Numbered from the stretch's first letter, positions 27,897 through 37,125 are shown. The stretch is 44,881 bases of DNA from Pyrinomonadaceae bacterium (GCA_014534425.1 JACVRN010000031.1:1-44881); one strand, 5' to 3'. Notes: generated by a model from the letters alone, not told the origin. Translations and numbers: made by a program.

Positions 27897-28874
27897 CTAT
27901 CGCGGAACGCTGATCTTGATGTTGCGGAATTCGACGACCGTTTCCTCCCCTTGAAGAATTATTGGCCCCGGCGAGCTTTCGTCGCTATCTATTGCGCTGC
28001 CCGAAAGCCCAGGAATAATCTGGTCGGCGATAACTACTTTGCCATTCAAAATGACGGTAACTCGACGACCGACGAGCGTAATGTCAAACGTTTGCCATTG
28101 GCCGGGACTTGTTGACGCATTTTCATTTGGAATGAGAAATGAATAGACGGCACCTGAAGTGGCCTCAGTAGGCCAATCCCGATTGTCATTATCGCGGATT
28201 TGAACTTCATATCGTCCGCGAAGGAATACGCCGCTATCCCCTCCCTTTGGATAACGAAACTCAACGTGAAGCTTGAAATCCTGAAATCTCTCCACGGTCA
28301 TGAGATTTGCGCCCTCGTTCGCGGTGTTGACTAGCAGGCCATCGCGCACAGTCCAGTGGCTCGGCAGCGACCTGGCCGTGGGCGCGGTAATCCACCCCGA
28401 AAGGTCATTGCCGTTGAACAGCTTAACTGGACGACTCCATGCCCTCGGCATCTCGCGTCGCAGGCTCGGTACTCGCCTCCCTACGAATTGCTCTACATAT
28501 TGCTCTACCGTGCCGTTCGACAGCGTGATCGTGCCGACGAGCGATTCGTCCTCCTTCAGCCGCCCTTCGAAGCGCAGATTGGTGGATGATGACTCCCACT
28601 GGGCCGGGATGCTGAAACGCGCCACGCCATTGCTCCACTCGATCCTTCCGATTGGGCGCGCTCCTCCGATACGCCCGACGAAGCGGCCCACCAGAGCCTG
28701 CCAACCGGATCGTTCTACTTCAAGCCACGACGTGTACTTCTCGCCCCCTCTGCTGACGGTCAGGTCCCAGCGCCCAACGATCGGCGGTGGCATTGTTTGT
28801 GGACGTGCCGTAATTGTCGGCATAAGCGCCAGCATTGCCAACGATAGCAAAGTAATTAATCTTCTAGTTTTCAT
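27897..28874 (-). CDS. Secreted DUF1080 (3-keto-disaccharide hydrolase-like) protein
   Basis: A 325-aa protein. Start 28874 is preferred because it begins a signal peptide (MKTRRLITLLSLAMLALMPT); an earlier start would add 17 polar residues. An N-terminal beta-rich domain (about 30-130, GRWDLTVSRGG through GTITLSNG) precedes a DUF1080 domain (about 145-325). The latter has the family's VKLFNGNDLSGW opening, HWTVRDGLLVN, FQDFKLHVEFRYPKGGDSGVFLRGRYEVQI and a final VEFRNIKI. DUF1080 is a concanavalin-like beta-sandwich; several members hydrolyse 3-keto-glycosides. It is the first gene of a DUF1080 / SnoaL / M3-peptidase operon. An oxidised-sugar pathway is suggested but not shown. Confidence 0.85.
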   Translation of the reverse strand: MKTRRLITLLSLAMLALMPTITARPQTMPPPIVGRWDLTVSRGGEKYTSWLEVERSGWQALVGRFVGRIGGARPIGRIEWSNGVARFSIPAQWESSSTNLRFEGRLKEDESLVGTITLSNGTVEQYVEQFVGRRVPSLRREMPRAWSRPVKLFNGNDLSGWITAPTARSLPSHWTVRDGLLVNTANEGANLMTVERFQDFKLHVEFRYPKGGDSGVFLRGRYEVQIRDNDNRDWPTEATSGAVYSFLIPNENASTSPGQWQTFDITLVGRRVTVILNGKVVIADQIIPGLSGSAIDSDESSPGPIILQGEETVVEFRNIKISVPR

Positions 28875-29177
28875 CTCGTTACTCGTCCGCAATTTCAGAG
28901 AGGCAGCGCTGCCTGGATGCTTCAAGCTCTTACACGATAGCTGTAGCGCGTGATTACCGGAAGTAGTTTGGGATGAGCCTGGGCTTTTCAGGGATGAAGC
29001 TGCGTGTAAGCAGGGACGAGCAACACATCATGTCATGATGCATCCCAAAGCATTCGACAGAAACCTAACGTCCGAATTAACCGGGCGGGGCGAACAGCAT
29101 CCGACTTTAGAAGAGAGAGCAATCATGAAAGCCGTTCAATCCGCGCTCCGATTGAATGAGGTGTTAGGCTCCGGGCT
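28875..29177. other. Intergenic region with attC-like boxes upstream of the integrase remnant
   Basis: About 300 bp. ACCTAAC (29063-29069) and GTTAGGC (29163-29169) match the outer boxes of integron attC sites (RYYYAAC and GTTRRRY), 107 bp apart. Between them lies a hairpin with 7-bp perfect arms (TTCAATC 29135-29141, GATTGAA 29150-29156). The inner attC boxes are not convincing. The promoter of the minus-strand operon should lie in the left part but is not recognisable. Confidence 0.35.
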
Positions 29178-29423
29178 ATGAGTTGCCACGCTTATGTCTG
29201 TTTAGATGAGCAAGACGCTCCCGAGGATGAACGCATCTTCGACCACAAGCGAACGGGCCGTAGGCGCAAACAGTTAATGGTCTGCTTTCAGCAGGGGGTC
29301 AAGAGTGCCGGGATTGATGACTTCCACTTTCACGATCTACGGCATACCTTCGCCACACGGCTCAGAGCGGCGAACGTACACGAGTATGACATCGCAGACC
29401 TCCTGTACGAGTTGTGCCTATAA
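29178..29423 (+). pseudogene. Tyrosine recombinase (phage-type integrase) C-terminal fragment
   Basis: An 81-aa frame with the box II region of tyrosine recombinases: KRTGRRRKQLMVCFQQGVKSAGI followed by the hallmark FHFHDLRHTFATRL, which carries the catalytic HxxR. The expected continuation GHSS...YxH with the nucleophilic Tyr is missing; the frame ends soon after YDIADLL. The N-terminal core-binding domain and the first catalytic Arg are also absent. It is thus a short relic of a full ~350-aa integrase. It ends 23 bp from the 3' end of tRNA-Ser, exactly where an integrase gene of a tRNA-targeting element is expected. Confidence 0.82.
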
Positions 29424-29446
29424 GTTTTTGAAAACTAAAGAGAGGG

Positions 29447-29536
<90 letters not shown>

Positions 29537-29640
29537 GCAAGCGTTGCATAGTAGCAAATTTTAACATTGCCTATCAAATCTTACAGGTGGCAGCCGTAAT
29601 GGCCTGTGGCGAGTCTGGAGTTAGCTGTTGATTTCGGTTT

Positions 29641-30024
29641 CTATGAGGTGAGGCGGGTTAACAGGTTACGCAACTGTGCGGGTTCTTCTCCGAGGTAGAA
29701 AATCCAGTCGTTGCCGCCGACATTGGTTTCCGTACCTTCAACGTCCTTGCCGTAGCGCTCGGCCATCACGACAAGCGGCGTCTGACCATCATACTTAGCA
29801 TGCTCGCGTATCTGCCGCCCTATCTGCAATGCTTCCTCGGGTGTTTTGCTCACGAGGTCTAGCAGGATTAAATCTGCGCGGGCGCTGCTGCTGCCGACTC
29901 TCTCAAGCATATCTTCCAGGTCTTCGGCCACCATGACTCGGTAGCCGTCATTTCGTAAGTTCTGTTTCAACAAGCGGCGGGTGTCGTCGTCTTCCCCTAA
30001 AAAAAAGATGATTGCCTGCCTCAT
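29641..30024 (-). CDS. Single-domain receiver protein lacking switch residues
   Basis: A 127-aa receiver-like protein. The acidic pocket (GEDDD, residues 10-14) and candidate phospho-acceptor Asp56 (LILLDLV) are present. The conserved Thr/Ser position reads VVMAERYG (Ala), and the conserved Lys position reads FYLGEEP (Gly) instead of a Lys-Pro. Phosphorylation may still occur, but the normal conformational switch should be impaired, as in atypical receivers. There is no output domain. It is divergently arranged with the Crp/Fnr regulator gene, sharing a 164-bp spacer. Function unknown. Confidence 0.78.
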   Translation of the reverse strand: MRQAIIFFLGEDDDTRRLLKQNLRNDGYRVMVAEDLEDMLERVGSSSARADLILLDLVSKTPEEALQIGRQIREHAKYDGQTPLVVMAERYGKDVEGTETNVGGNDWIFYLGEEPAQLRNLLTRLTS

Positions 30025-30188
30025 GATATACTGCCTCTTGCTCTCTTGATAAAGATTGGTGTTTGCCGAAATTTCTTTATGCTCGCTCCTCAGTCATAAC
30101 TGCAAATCCGGCGACTGTACAAACCTGTACAGAAGTATATTATTGTCTCGAATTAACTCTGATAATCTTTTCAAGGGTTTCCATAAGT

Positions 30189-30941
30189 ATGGTAGCAAAA
30201 GAGCAAACAGGGCGGGTAGTAGAAAATCGTATCCTCGCTTCAATACTTCCCGAAGAACGAGAGCGGCTGCTGACACAAATGGAGCATGTTCGTCTTCCGC
30301 TCGGTAAAACCATCATCGCGCCGGAAGAGCGAATCCCTTACGTGTACTTCCCTACGGGCGCGCTGATTTCTCTGGTCTCGCTGATGGAAGACGGTAAGGC
30401 TGTAGAAGCCGGCGTCATAGGCTGTGAAGGCATGGCGGGACTGCCAATAGTCTTAGGCGGGGGCACGACCCCCATGCGCTCTGTGGTGCAGATTGAAGGC
30501 AGCGCGTACAAGATGAGGGCGGACGCGGTGAAGGCTGAATTCGACCGTGGCGGAGCGCTACAACAGGTGCTGCACCGCTACATGCACGCGCTGCTTATAG
30601 CCTTCTCTCAATCCGCAGCCTGCAACCGTCTGCATCCTGTGGAAGGCAGGCTCACCAGATGGCTGTTAATCGCCAGCGACGGCGTGCAGTCCGAGACGCT
30701 TCCCCTAACGCATGAATATCTGGCCGCCATGCTCGGCATGCGACGCGCCGGTGTGACGGAGGCTTGCGTCCTTCTTCGTAACAAAGGATTTATTGATTAT
30801 CGCCGTGGGCAAATACATCTTACAGACCGTGAGGGTTTAGAAGGCGAAGCGTGCGAGTGCTACCTGATTGTGAAAAAAGAGTTCGACCGTGTGCTGGCGC
30901 TCGTTGAGAGTCACGCCAAACGCTCGCGCCTAGAAGGATGA
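30189..30941 (+). CDS. Crp/Fnr family transcriptional regulator
   Basis: A 250-aa protein. The start at 30189 (MVAKEQTGR) gives the usual family length; the upstream in-frame extension is not protein-like. The N-terminal cupin-like effector domain (residues 15-125) carries VYFPTGALISLVSLMEDG and VIGCEGMAGLP, typical of a soil-bacterial subgroup lacking the cAMP-binding consensus. The C-terminal winged helix has LTHEYLAAMLGMRRAGVTEA as helix-turn-helix and FIDYRRGQIHLTDREGLE as wing. No cysteine cluster for an Fe-S centre is present, so it is not a classical FNR oxygen sensor. The ligand is unknown. Confidence 0.88.
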   Translation: MVAKEQTGRVVENRILASILPEERERLLTQMEHVRLPLGKTIIAPEERIPYVYFPTGALISLVSLMEDGKAVEAGVIGCEGMAGLPIVLGGGTTPMRSVVQIEGSAYKMRADAVKAEFDRGGALQQVLHRYMHALLIAFSQSAACNRLHPVEGRLTRWLLIASDGVQSETLPLTHEYLAAMLGMRRAGVTEACVLLRNKGFIDYRRGQIHLTDREGLEGEACECYLIVKKEFDRVLALVESHAKRSRLEG

Positions 30942-31231
30942 ATCCTCAAAAGAACAGGCGCAGTCTGGGCAGGTGAATAGTACCAGGCACGCTGCATGAG
31001 CGTCATCGTGCGGATGCGTACAGACGGCGGATGTTATACTGGTATTTCAGCAGGACAAGCAGGGTGGCAGGTGACGGGAAGCTCTCTTCAACGGGCAAGC
31101 TTCCGGTACGCCCTTTTCTTCATTCCTCGACCGGCGATTTGTAGCCGCTTTACAAGAGCAATAAAAGCTATCGCCCCGATTCCAGAATACCGGCGCGCTG
31201 GCGGCCATCCTCTTGTGCTGGAGTTCCACAA

Positions 31232-31633
31232 ATGGACTCACCTAAATGTCGCATCCTTTATGCGGAAGACAACGAGGACACCTGCTTTCTGATTAGCACC
31301 ATGCTCGGACAGGCGAACATTGAAGTTAAGTGCGCCATGTCTGCATCGGAGGCTTTGCAGTTGGCTAAGACCGAACACTTTGACCTTTACATGCTGGACA
31401 CCATCTTCCCGGACGGCGACGGTGTAGAGCTTTGTAAGCAACTACGCGTTCTGGACGGACACACTCCTGTAGTCTTCTATTCCGGCGCGGCCTACGATAC
31501 GGATAAGCGAAGGGCGCTGGATGCGGGCGCGCAAGCCTACTTGATAAAGCCTGATTTCGAGGGCGTAGTGGAAACAGTCTCGCGGCTGGGCTGTGAGGAA
31601 ACTACAGTAATGCAGCCAACGTTTTTGAGATAA
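31232..31633 (+). CDS. Single-domain response regulator (receiver)
   Basis: A 133-aa receiver protein. It has the acidic pair in YAEDNED, phospho-acceptor Asp56 (LYMLDTIFPDGDG), Ser in VVFYSGAA and Lys106 in YLIKP, so all switch residues are intact, unlike the receiver at 29641. No output domain is attached, so it probably acts in a phosphorelay or by protein contact. GGAG lies eight bases before the ATG. The 290 bp between the Crp/Fnr gene and this start contain an open frame without recognisable domains, which I do not call. Confidence 0.88.
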   Translation: MDSPKCRILYAEDNEDTCFLISTMLGQANIEVKCAMSASEALQLAKTEHFDLYMLDTIFPDGDGVELCKQLRVLDGHTPVVFYSGAAYDTDKRRALDAGAQAYLIKPDFEGVVETVSRLGCEETTVMQPTFLR

Positions 31634-31679
31634 GCGCATTAATCCAACCTCTGCGCGGCTCGTCTTCGGCCTTTCACTC

Positions 31680-32138
31680 TTACCTTAAATCGTTTCGTCG
31701 TCGCACGCGAAAGAACTCCTGCATCAGTTCTCTGCATTCGGCTTCGAGCACGCCTGACGTGATTTCCATTCGATGATTCAAAGAGCTTGAGTCGCAGAGA
31801 CGAAATTTTGATTCGACTGCGCCGAAGCGCTCGTCCCTTGCGCCGTAAACCAGCCGCGCGACCCTCGCCTGCACCAGAGCGCCCGCGCACATCGCGCACG
31901 GCTCTATGGTTGAGTAAACGGTCGCATTCGTCAGCCTGTAATTCCCTGTCTCACGCGCCGCCGCTCTGAGCGCTATGATTTCAGCGTGGGCCGTGGGGTC
32001 GCAATCCGTGCGCGTGCGATTTCCGGCTACGGCCAGGATGCTATTGTTTGCTACGACGACGGCTCCAATGGGAACTTCGCCGCGCGTCTCGGCCTCGCGC
32101 GCCGCGCGCAAAGCCTCCAGCATCCAGCGCTCGTCCAT
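31680..32138 (-). CDS. tadA: tRNA adenosine(34) deaminase
   Basis: A 152-aa deaminase of the CDA fold that converts A34 to inosine in tRNA-Arg(ACG). The zinc site is His51 in THAEI with the proton-shuttling Glu53, plus Cys81 and Cys84 in PCAMC. The flanking [10 protein letters not shown] and [16 protein letters not shown] segments are typical TadA. The start ATG 32138 is chosen for homology length and an AGG seven bases upstream; ATG 32165, nine codons earlier, is an alternative. A single-arm copy of a dispersed repeat lies directly upstream of that alternative start. Confidence 0.92.
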   Translation of the reverse strand: MDERWMLEALRAAREAETRGEVPIGAVVVANNSILAVAGNRTRTDCDPTAHAEIIALRAAARETGNYRLTNATVYSTIEPCAMCAGALVQARVARLVYGARDERFGAVESKFRLCDSSSLNHRMEITSGVLEAECRELMQEFFRVRRRNDLR

Positions 32139-32168
32139 CTTCTCGCCTGAGACTACCTCTTGCATCTC

Positions 32169-32188
32169 TTTATCCTGTCCATCCTGTT
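32169..32188. repeat. Single-arm copy of the 37334-37399 palindrome
   Basis: The 20 bases here are identical to one arm of the palindrome before proS (37377-37396). No matching opposite arm is found nearby. It lies in the 5' region of tadA, a few bases upstream of the alternative start at 32165. Confidence 0.7.
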
Positions 32189-32345
32189 TGAATCTTCCTC
32201 GAATACCATTCTCTAATATTCCCCACTCGCGCCGCGTACATGATATTATCGCTAGTCGGGCTGAAGCTGACAGAGCGCAAAGAGCATCTCTGGTTAGGCT
32301 TTTGAAGCCGGTGCACAACGGGTCAAGGAGCAACCAAGCCGAGCC

Positions 32346-33326
32346 ATGACGAAAGACATGCGCCAGAGAACAAGCGGCCCTCTCTCCGGCGAGTCGAGCG
32401 GCACAACGGGCCGTCTCAGACCTACTGCTCCTCCACAGGCGGCCACCACCTCTTCCACAGGTCTAGGCTCGCAGGCGCAGCCCGCACTCTCCAAACTGTC
32501 GCCCTCGGAATTCAACACGGCGATGGTGCACTTCTATCGCGGAGAGATTACACGGTCGAACACTTGGCGCAATCGCTTGGACACTACGACCAACTGGGCC
32601 GTCATCACTGCGGGCGCGACGCTTTCCTTCGCCTTCGGCGATCCCTTCAGCCCGCACTTTGTCATTCTCATCAACTCGCTGCTCGTAGCCTTCTTTCTAC
32701 TGATGGAGGCGCGTCGTTATCGTTATTACGAGATTTGGTCAAGCCGCGTGCGCGTGGTAGAGACGGGCTACTTCGCGCAGATACTTTCGACCGAAGGCAC
32801 TGCCGACAGGCAATGGGCAGAGCATCTATCGCATGACCTGATGACGCCGCACTTTACCATCAGCGAGTGGGAAGCCATAGGCAGGCGCTTGCGTCGCAAC
32901 TACCTCTGGATTTTCGTGCTGCTGGCGGCAAGCTGGAATCTGAAGGTCTATCTTCATCCGGTGCGCGCGACCGATTTTTCCATCTTCGTTGACCGCGCGA
33001 CCATAGGCGTGGTGCCAGGCCCACTGGTGCTTGCCGCCGGAGTCGTTTTCAACGCGGGCTTGATTATCTTCGCCATTGCGACCGTGCGGCTCAGAGAAGC
33101 CACGGGCGAGGTCTTGCCGCATCACGATTTTTCGTTCAGACCGCTACAACGCATGACTGAGTGGACGCGCGCCGCGACACAGGAGCGCCGCACTCGCCGC
33201 CGCGCACAGCGCGCACGCCAAAGAGTTCGCACGACCAGCACCCTGACCGCAACCGGCGAATTCAAACGCCTAGACACAACCGAAACACCGGACAGAAAAC
33301 CCATCACAGAGGAAATATTGAAATGA
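32346..33326 (+). CDS. DUF2270 family membrane protein
   Basis: A 326-aa protein. Residues 1-50 are a Pro/Ser/Thr/Gln-rich disordered tail. The DUF2270 core follows: [20 protein letters not shown] with the typical [11 protein letters not shown], then hydrophobic helices near 82-115. A conserved [17 protein letters not shown] segment and two further helices near 185-200 and 220-245 complete it. The C-terminus is very basic (Arg/Thr-rich). The family's function is unknown. The gene is divergent from tadA. The best Shine-Dalgarno candidate (AAGGAG) is about 15 bases upstream, so an ATG four codons in (32358) is possible. Confidence 0.82.
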   Translation: MTKDMRQRTSGPLSGESSGTTGRLRPTAPPQAATTSSTGLGSQAQPALSKLSPSEFNTAMVHFYRGEITRSNTWRNRLDTTTNWAVITAGATLSFAFGDPFSPHFVILINSLLVAFFLLMEARRYRYYEIWSSRVRVVETGYFAQILSTEGTADRQWAEHLSHDLMTPHFTISEWEAIGRRLRRNYLWIFVLLAASWNLKVYLHPVRATDFSIFVDRATIGVVPGPLVLAAGVVFNAGLIIFAIATVRLREATGEVLPHHDFSFRPLQRMTEWTRAATQERRTRRRAQRARQRVRTTSTLTATGEFKRLDTTETPDRKPITEEILK

Positions 33327-33330
33327 GGGA

Positions 33331-33393
33331 ATAGGGGTCAGGGGTTAGTAAAAACTTTCTTGCTTTTACCAATCCCTAACCCCCATCCCCTAT
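33331..33393. repeat. Imperfect intergenic palindrome upstream of hutH
   Basis: The arm starting ATAGGGGTCAGGGGTTAG (33331) is answered by a complementary arm ending CCCCTAT (33393), with TAAAA/TTTTA flanking the loop. RNA from this region would fold into a long stem. It ends 6 bp before the hutH start codon and begins just after the DUF2270 stop. It could act as a terminator-like or RNA-stabilising element. Confidence 0.75.
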
Positions 33394-33399
33394 CTTCTT

Positions 33400-34899
33400 A
33401 TGCTTGAACTTGACGGTCAAAGGCTTTCGCTGGAAGAGGTGGCGCGGGTTGCGTGCGGGGAAGAGGGCGTGCGCTTGAGTGATAACGCGCGTGAGCGTGT
33501 GCATGATGCGAGGCGCTCTGTTGAGCGGATTATAGCGGAGGGGCGCGTCGTTTACGGCGTCAACACGGGCTTCGGCAAGCTGTCGGACGTTCACATTCCG
33601 CAGGATGAATTGCGCGAACTGCAACTGAATCTGGTGCGAAGCCACGCGTGCGGGGTGGGCCGCCCGCTTTCAGAGATGGAGACGCGCGCCATGATGCTGC
33701 TGCGCGCCAACGTGATTGCCCTGGGCCATAGCGGCGCTCGCGTGGAAGTCATAGAGCTACTGCTAGCCATGCTTGAGCGCGGCGTGCATCCGGTCATTCC
33801 TGAGAAAGGCTCCGTCGGCGCGAGCGGCGACCTCGCGCCCCTGGCTCATCTTGCGCTGGTGTTGATAGGCGAGGGCGAAGCCGTTTACAAGACGGAGCGC
33901 GGGGCCGGAGGCGACGCCCTGAAGCGCGCCGGTTTAAAGCCCCTTCAGCTTGAAGCCAAAGAGGGGTTGGCGCTCTTGAACGGCACGCAAGGAATGGCTG
34001 CGGTCGGCGGGCTTGCGCTTCATCGCGCCGAAAGACTTGCGCGAGTGGCGGACGTGGCGGGCGCTATGACGCTGGAAGCTCTGCTCGGCACACCCGTAGC
34101 GTTTGACGAGCGCATACATGCCGCGCGCCCGCACGAAGGGCAACTCCAAGTCGCCGCTCACCTGCGCGAGCTTTTATCTGATAGCGAAATCCGCGCCTCC
34201 CACATAGAGAACGACCCGCGCGTGCAGGACGCGTATAGCCTGCGCTGCATGCCGCAGGTTCACGGCGCTGTGCGCGGCGCTTTCCGTCATGCGCGCGAGT
34301 GCGTGGAGATTGAAACAGGCTCGGCTACGGATAATCCCTTAATCTTTACAGAGTCGGGCGACGTACTTTCTGGCGGCAATTTTCACGGCGCGCCGCTCGC
34401 GCTCGCGTTCGACTACGCAGCGATTGCGCTCGTAGATTTAATGAGCATCGCTGAGCGCCGGATTGATCGTCTGGTCAATCCCGATTCAAACGAAGGACTG
34501 CCGCCTTTTCTGACAGCACGAGCCGGAACCTCTTCCGGCTTCATGATGGCGCAGGTGACTGCGGCGGCGCTCTTGGCAGAATCGCGCGTCCTTGCTCATC
34601 CCGCGAGCATAGACAACGTGCCCACGGACGGCGGCAAAGAGGATCACGTTTCTATGGGCATGACTGCGGCGGTCAAGCTCAGGAGCGTGATTGAGAACGC
34701 CGAATACATGCTCGCTATAGAGCTTCTGACTGCCGCCGAAGGTTTAGAGCATCGGCAGCCGCTCAAGCCCGGTCGCGGAGTCCTGCGCGCCCATGAAGCA
34801 GTCCGCAGGGTTGCGCCGCCTGTTAAGCAAGACCGCGCGCTCTCGAAAGACTTCGAGCGACTGGCCGAAGCCATCCGAGGCGGCGAGTTCGATTTCTGA
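33400..34899 (+). CDS. hutH: Histidine ammonia-lyase
   Basis: A 499-aa enzyme deaminating L-histidine to trans-urocanate, the first step of histidine catabolism. The Ala-Ser-Gly triad that cyclises to the MIO electrophile is at 141-143 (GSVGASGDLAPLAH). Other family marks are YGVNTGFGKL (about 52-61), LLNGTQGM (about 194), QDAYSLRC and GGNFHG. Length and ends match the family. No Shine-Dalgarno sequence is visible: the ATG directly follows the second arm of a palindrome. hutU lies 511 bp downstream, with a zinc-ribbon gene between. hutI and hutF/hutG are not in this window. Confidence 0.96.
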   Translation: MLELDGQRLSLEEVARVACGEEGVRLSDNARERVHDARRSVERIIAEGRVVYGVNTGFGKLSDVHIPQDELRELQLNLVRSHACGVGRPLSEMETRAMMLLRANVIALGHSGARVEVIELLLAMLERGVHPVIPEKGSVGASGDLAPLAHLALVLIGEGEAVYKTERGAGGDALKRAGLKPLQLEAKEGLALLNGTQGMAAVGGLALHRAERLARVADVAGAMTLEALLGTPVAFDERIHAARPHEGQLQVAAHLRELLSDSEIRASHIENDPRVQDAYSLRCMPQVHGAVRGAFRHARECVEIETGSATDNPLIFTESGDVLSGGNFHGAPLALAFDYAAIALVDLMSIAERRIDRLVNPDSNEGLPPFLTARAGTSSGFMMAQVTAAALLAESRVLAHPASIDNVPTDGGKEDHVSMGMTAAVKLRSVIENAEYMLAIELLTAAEGLEHRQPLKPGRGVLRAHEAVRRVAPPVKQDRALSKDFERLAEAIRGGEFDF

Positions 34900-35005
34900 A
34901 GAAGAAGTTAATAAGCTCTCATCTCGCTTAGCGCTTTCCAATCTTTTCTGCTATTAAATTAGTGTTTGCGATGTACGACCACGATGCATCACGAAAGGTA
35001 AATGT

Positions 35006-35299
35006 ATGTCTGATATTTTTGATGATAGAAAGAAGGCGCTGGAGGAAGACTATTTCCGGCGCAAGGAACAGGAATCGATTGAGAAGATGCGACAGAAGAT
35101 GGCCGCAGAACAGCAGGCGCAGGCAGCCGAGGCCAAGCGCCTGGAGTGTCCTCGCGGCGACGGCAAGATGACCACGCTGACTTTCGAAGGCGTGGAGATT
35201 GACCGTTGCGATGTCTGCGGCGGAGTCTGGTTAGACAAAGGCGAACTGGAACAGCTACGCGAGAAAGAATCTGGCGGCTGGTTCAGCAGGTGGAGGTAA
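35006..35299 (+). CDS. Zinc-ribbon (zf-TFIIB) protein
   Basis: A 97-aa protein. Residues 1-45 form a charged helix rich in Lys, Glu and Gln, probably coiled coil. Residues 48-90 are a TFIIB-type zinc ribbon with CPRGDGKM (one visible cysteine), then CDVCGGVWLDKGELEQL, the hallmark of this family. Only one Cys is seen in the first knuckle (Cys-Pro-Arg-Gly instead of CPxC), so metal binding may be altered or use another ligand. An AAAGG precedes the ATG. It sits between hutH and hutU, but the family has no known link to histidine breakdown. Function unknown. Confidence 0.82.
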   Translation: MSDIFDDRKKALEEDYFRRKEQESIEKMRQKMAAEQQAQAAEAKRLECPRGDGKMTTLTFEGVEIDRCDVCGGVWLDKGELEQLREKESGGWFSRWR

Positions 35300-35302
35300 A
35301 GC

Positions 35303-35407
35303 GATTTTGGATTTTAGATTTTGGATTTTGGATTGAAGTAGCAACAAGCGCTGAGTAGCTTCAATCCCGTTCGTTAATCCAAAATCTAAAATCCAAAATC
35401 CAAAATC
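35303..35407. repeat. Long intergenic palindrome upstream of hutU
   Basis: The arm at 35303-35338 consists of tandem TTTTGGATT-like units (GATTTTGGATTTTAGATT). The arm at 35359-35407 is its complement (AATCCAAAATCTAAAATCC). The internal loop is about 20 bp. The second arm ends 3 bp before the hutU ATG, so no Shine-Dalgarno sequence is available. Repeats of this type recur in other bacterial genomes. Whether they move as units is unknown. Confidence 0.8.
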
Positions 35408-35410
35408 TTT

Positions 35411-37087
35411 ATGTCTAGAGTGATTCGTGCGCCGAGGGGCGCGAAGTTGAACTGCAAGGGCTGGCACCAGGAGGCTGCGCTCCGTTGCCTTATGAATAAC
35501 CTCGACCCGGAGGTGGCCGAGCGCCCTGAGGATTTGGTCGTCTACGGCGGCGCTGGGAAGGCCGCGCGCAACTGGCCCGCGTTTGAGACAATCGTGCGCG
35601 AGCTTTTGTCGCTCGAAGCGGACGAGACTCTGCTCGTTCAATCCGGCAAACCCGTGGCGGTCTTTCGCACGCACGAGTATGCCCCGCGCGTGCTTATTGC
35701 TAATTCAAATCTGGTAGGAGCCTGGGCCAACTGGGAGCACTTTCACGAGCTTGAGCGGCGCGGCCTGATGATGTACGGGCAGATGACCGCCGGAAGCTGG
35801 ATTTACATAGGCACGCAGGGCATCGTTCAGGGCACGTTTGAAACCTTCGCGGCGATGGCGGACAAGCATTTCGGTGGCTCGCTCGCGGGGCGGCTGGTTG
35901 TCTCAGGCGGCATGGGCGGCATGGGCGGCGCTCAACCTCTGGCCGCGACCTTGAACGGCGCAGTCTTCCTGGGGATAGAAGTTGACCCTGCGCGCATAGA
36001 GCGTCGCGTGCGTACGGGCTACTGCGACCGCATGGCGCAGACGCTGGACGAGGCTCTTGCTATCTGCGAGGACGCGCGTGAACAGAAGCGTGCAGTCTCC
36101 GTGGGGCTTGTCGGCAACTGCGCGCAACTTCTGCCTGAGATTGTGCGGCGCGGAGTGCGCGTTGATGCCGTCACGGATCAAACCAGCGCGCACGACGCTT
36201 TGAACGGCTACGTTCCGGCAGGAATGAGTCTGGAAGAGGCTGCGGAGTTGCGCGAGCGAGACCCTGAGAGCTACATAGAGCGCTCTATGGAATCAATGGC
36301 GCGGCACGTAGAGGCCATGCTCGCCCTGAAGCGCGCGGGCGCGGTCGCCTTCGACTACGGCAACAACATACGCAAGCAGGCGTTGGACGCAGGATGCGCG
36401 GACGCTTTTGAGATTCCGGGCTTCGTGCCCGAATACATACGGCCTCTCTTCTGCGAAGGCAAAGGCCCTTTTCGTTGGGTGGCGCTTTCGGGCGACGCCG
36501 AAGATATACGAAAGACGGACGACCTCGCGCTCGAACTCTTTCCAGAAGACCATACGCTCAATCGTTGGCTTCGTCTTGCGCGCGACCGCGTGCACTTTCA
36601 GGGGCTTCCGGCGCGCATCTGCTGGCTCGGCTACGGCGAGCGCGCGGAGATGGGCGAGGCGATTAACGACATGGTCAAGCGCGGCGACTTGAAAGCGCCC
36701 ATAGCCATAGGGCGCGACCACCTGGACACAGGAAGCGTCGCTTCGCCTTTCCGCGAGACGGAAGGGATGCTTGACGGCACGGATGCGGTGGCGGACTGGC
36801 CCATACTGAACGCGCTCTTGAACACTGCGAGCGGCGCAAGCTGGGTCTCGTTTCATCACGGCGGAGGCGTAGGCATAGGCTACTCGCTGCACGCGGGCCA
36901 AGTTTCCGTCGCGGACGGAACGGACGAAGCCGCGCGCCGCTTGAACAGAGTGCTCACGAACGACCCCGGCCTGGGAGTTGCGCGCCACGTCGATGCGGGT
37001 TACGAAGAAGCTGAGAAGACTGCGCGCCTCAAGGGACTGAATATTCCCATGCTCACGTCTTCTGCCGAAGACGAGACGAAAACTTAA
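35411..37087 (+). CDS. hutU: Urocanate hydratase
   Basis: A 558-aa urocanase, the second step of histidine degradation, converting urocanate to imidazolone propionate using NAD+ as electrophile. The family opening [18 protein letters not shown], the [19 protein letters not shown] segment, [17 protein letters not shown], the glycine-rich [16 protein letters not shown] and [12 protein letters not shown] are all present. The length is normal for the family. The start at 35411 is supported by homology, since the N-terminus aligns with known urocanases, even though no ribosome-binding site is visible. The ATG sits 3 bp after a palindrome arm. Confidence 0.96.
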   Translation: MSRVIRAPRGAKLNCKGWHQEAALRCLMNNLDPEVAERPEDLVVYGGAGKAARNWPAFETIVRELLSLEADETLLVQSGKPVAVFRTHEYAPRVLIANSNLVGAWANWEHFHELERRGLMMYGQMTAGSWIYIGTQGIVQGTFETFAAMADKHFGGSLAGRLVVSGGMGGMGGAQPLAATLNGAVFLGIEVDPARIERRVRTGYCDRMAQTLDEALAICEDAREQKRAVSVGLVGNCAQLLPEIVRRGVRVDAVTDQTSAHDALNGYVPAGMSLEEAAELRERDPESYIERSMESMARHVEAMLALKRAGAVAFDYGNNIRKQALDAGCADAFEIPGFVPEYIRPLFCEGKGPFRWVALSGDAEDIRKTDDLALELFPEDHTLNRWLRLARDRVHFQGLPARICWLGYGERAEMGEAINDMVKRGDLKAPIAIGRDHLDTGSVASPFRETEGMLDGTDAVADWPILNALLNTASGASWVSFHHGGGVGIGYSLHAGQVSVADGTDEAARRLNRVLTNDPGLGVARHVDAGYEEAEKTARLKGLNIPMLTSSAEDETKT

Positions 37088-37125
37088 AGCGTCGGCGCAT
37101 CGTCTGAAGCCAAGCCTTGCACTGG

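Noticed and set aside
30996..31292. A 98-aa plus-strand frame overlapping the start of the receiver gene at 31232
   Set aside because: It overlaps a well-supported receiver start and has no recognisable residues.
36293..36988. A 231-aa minus-strand open frame inside hutU
   Set aside because: It is fully covered by the well-supported urocanase gene and shows no domain of its own.
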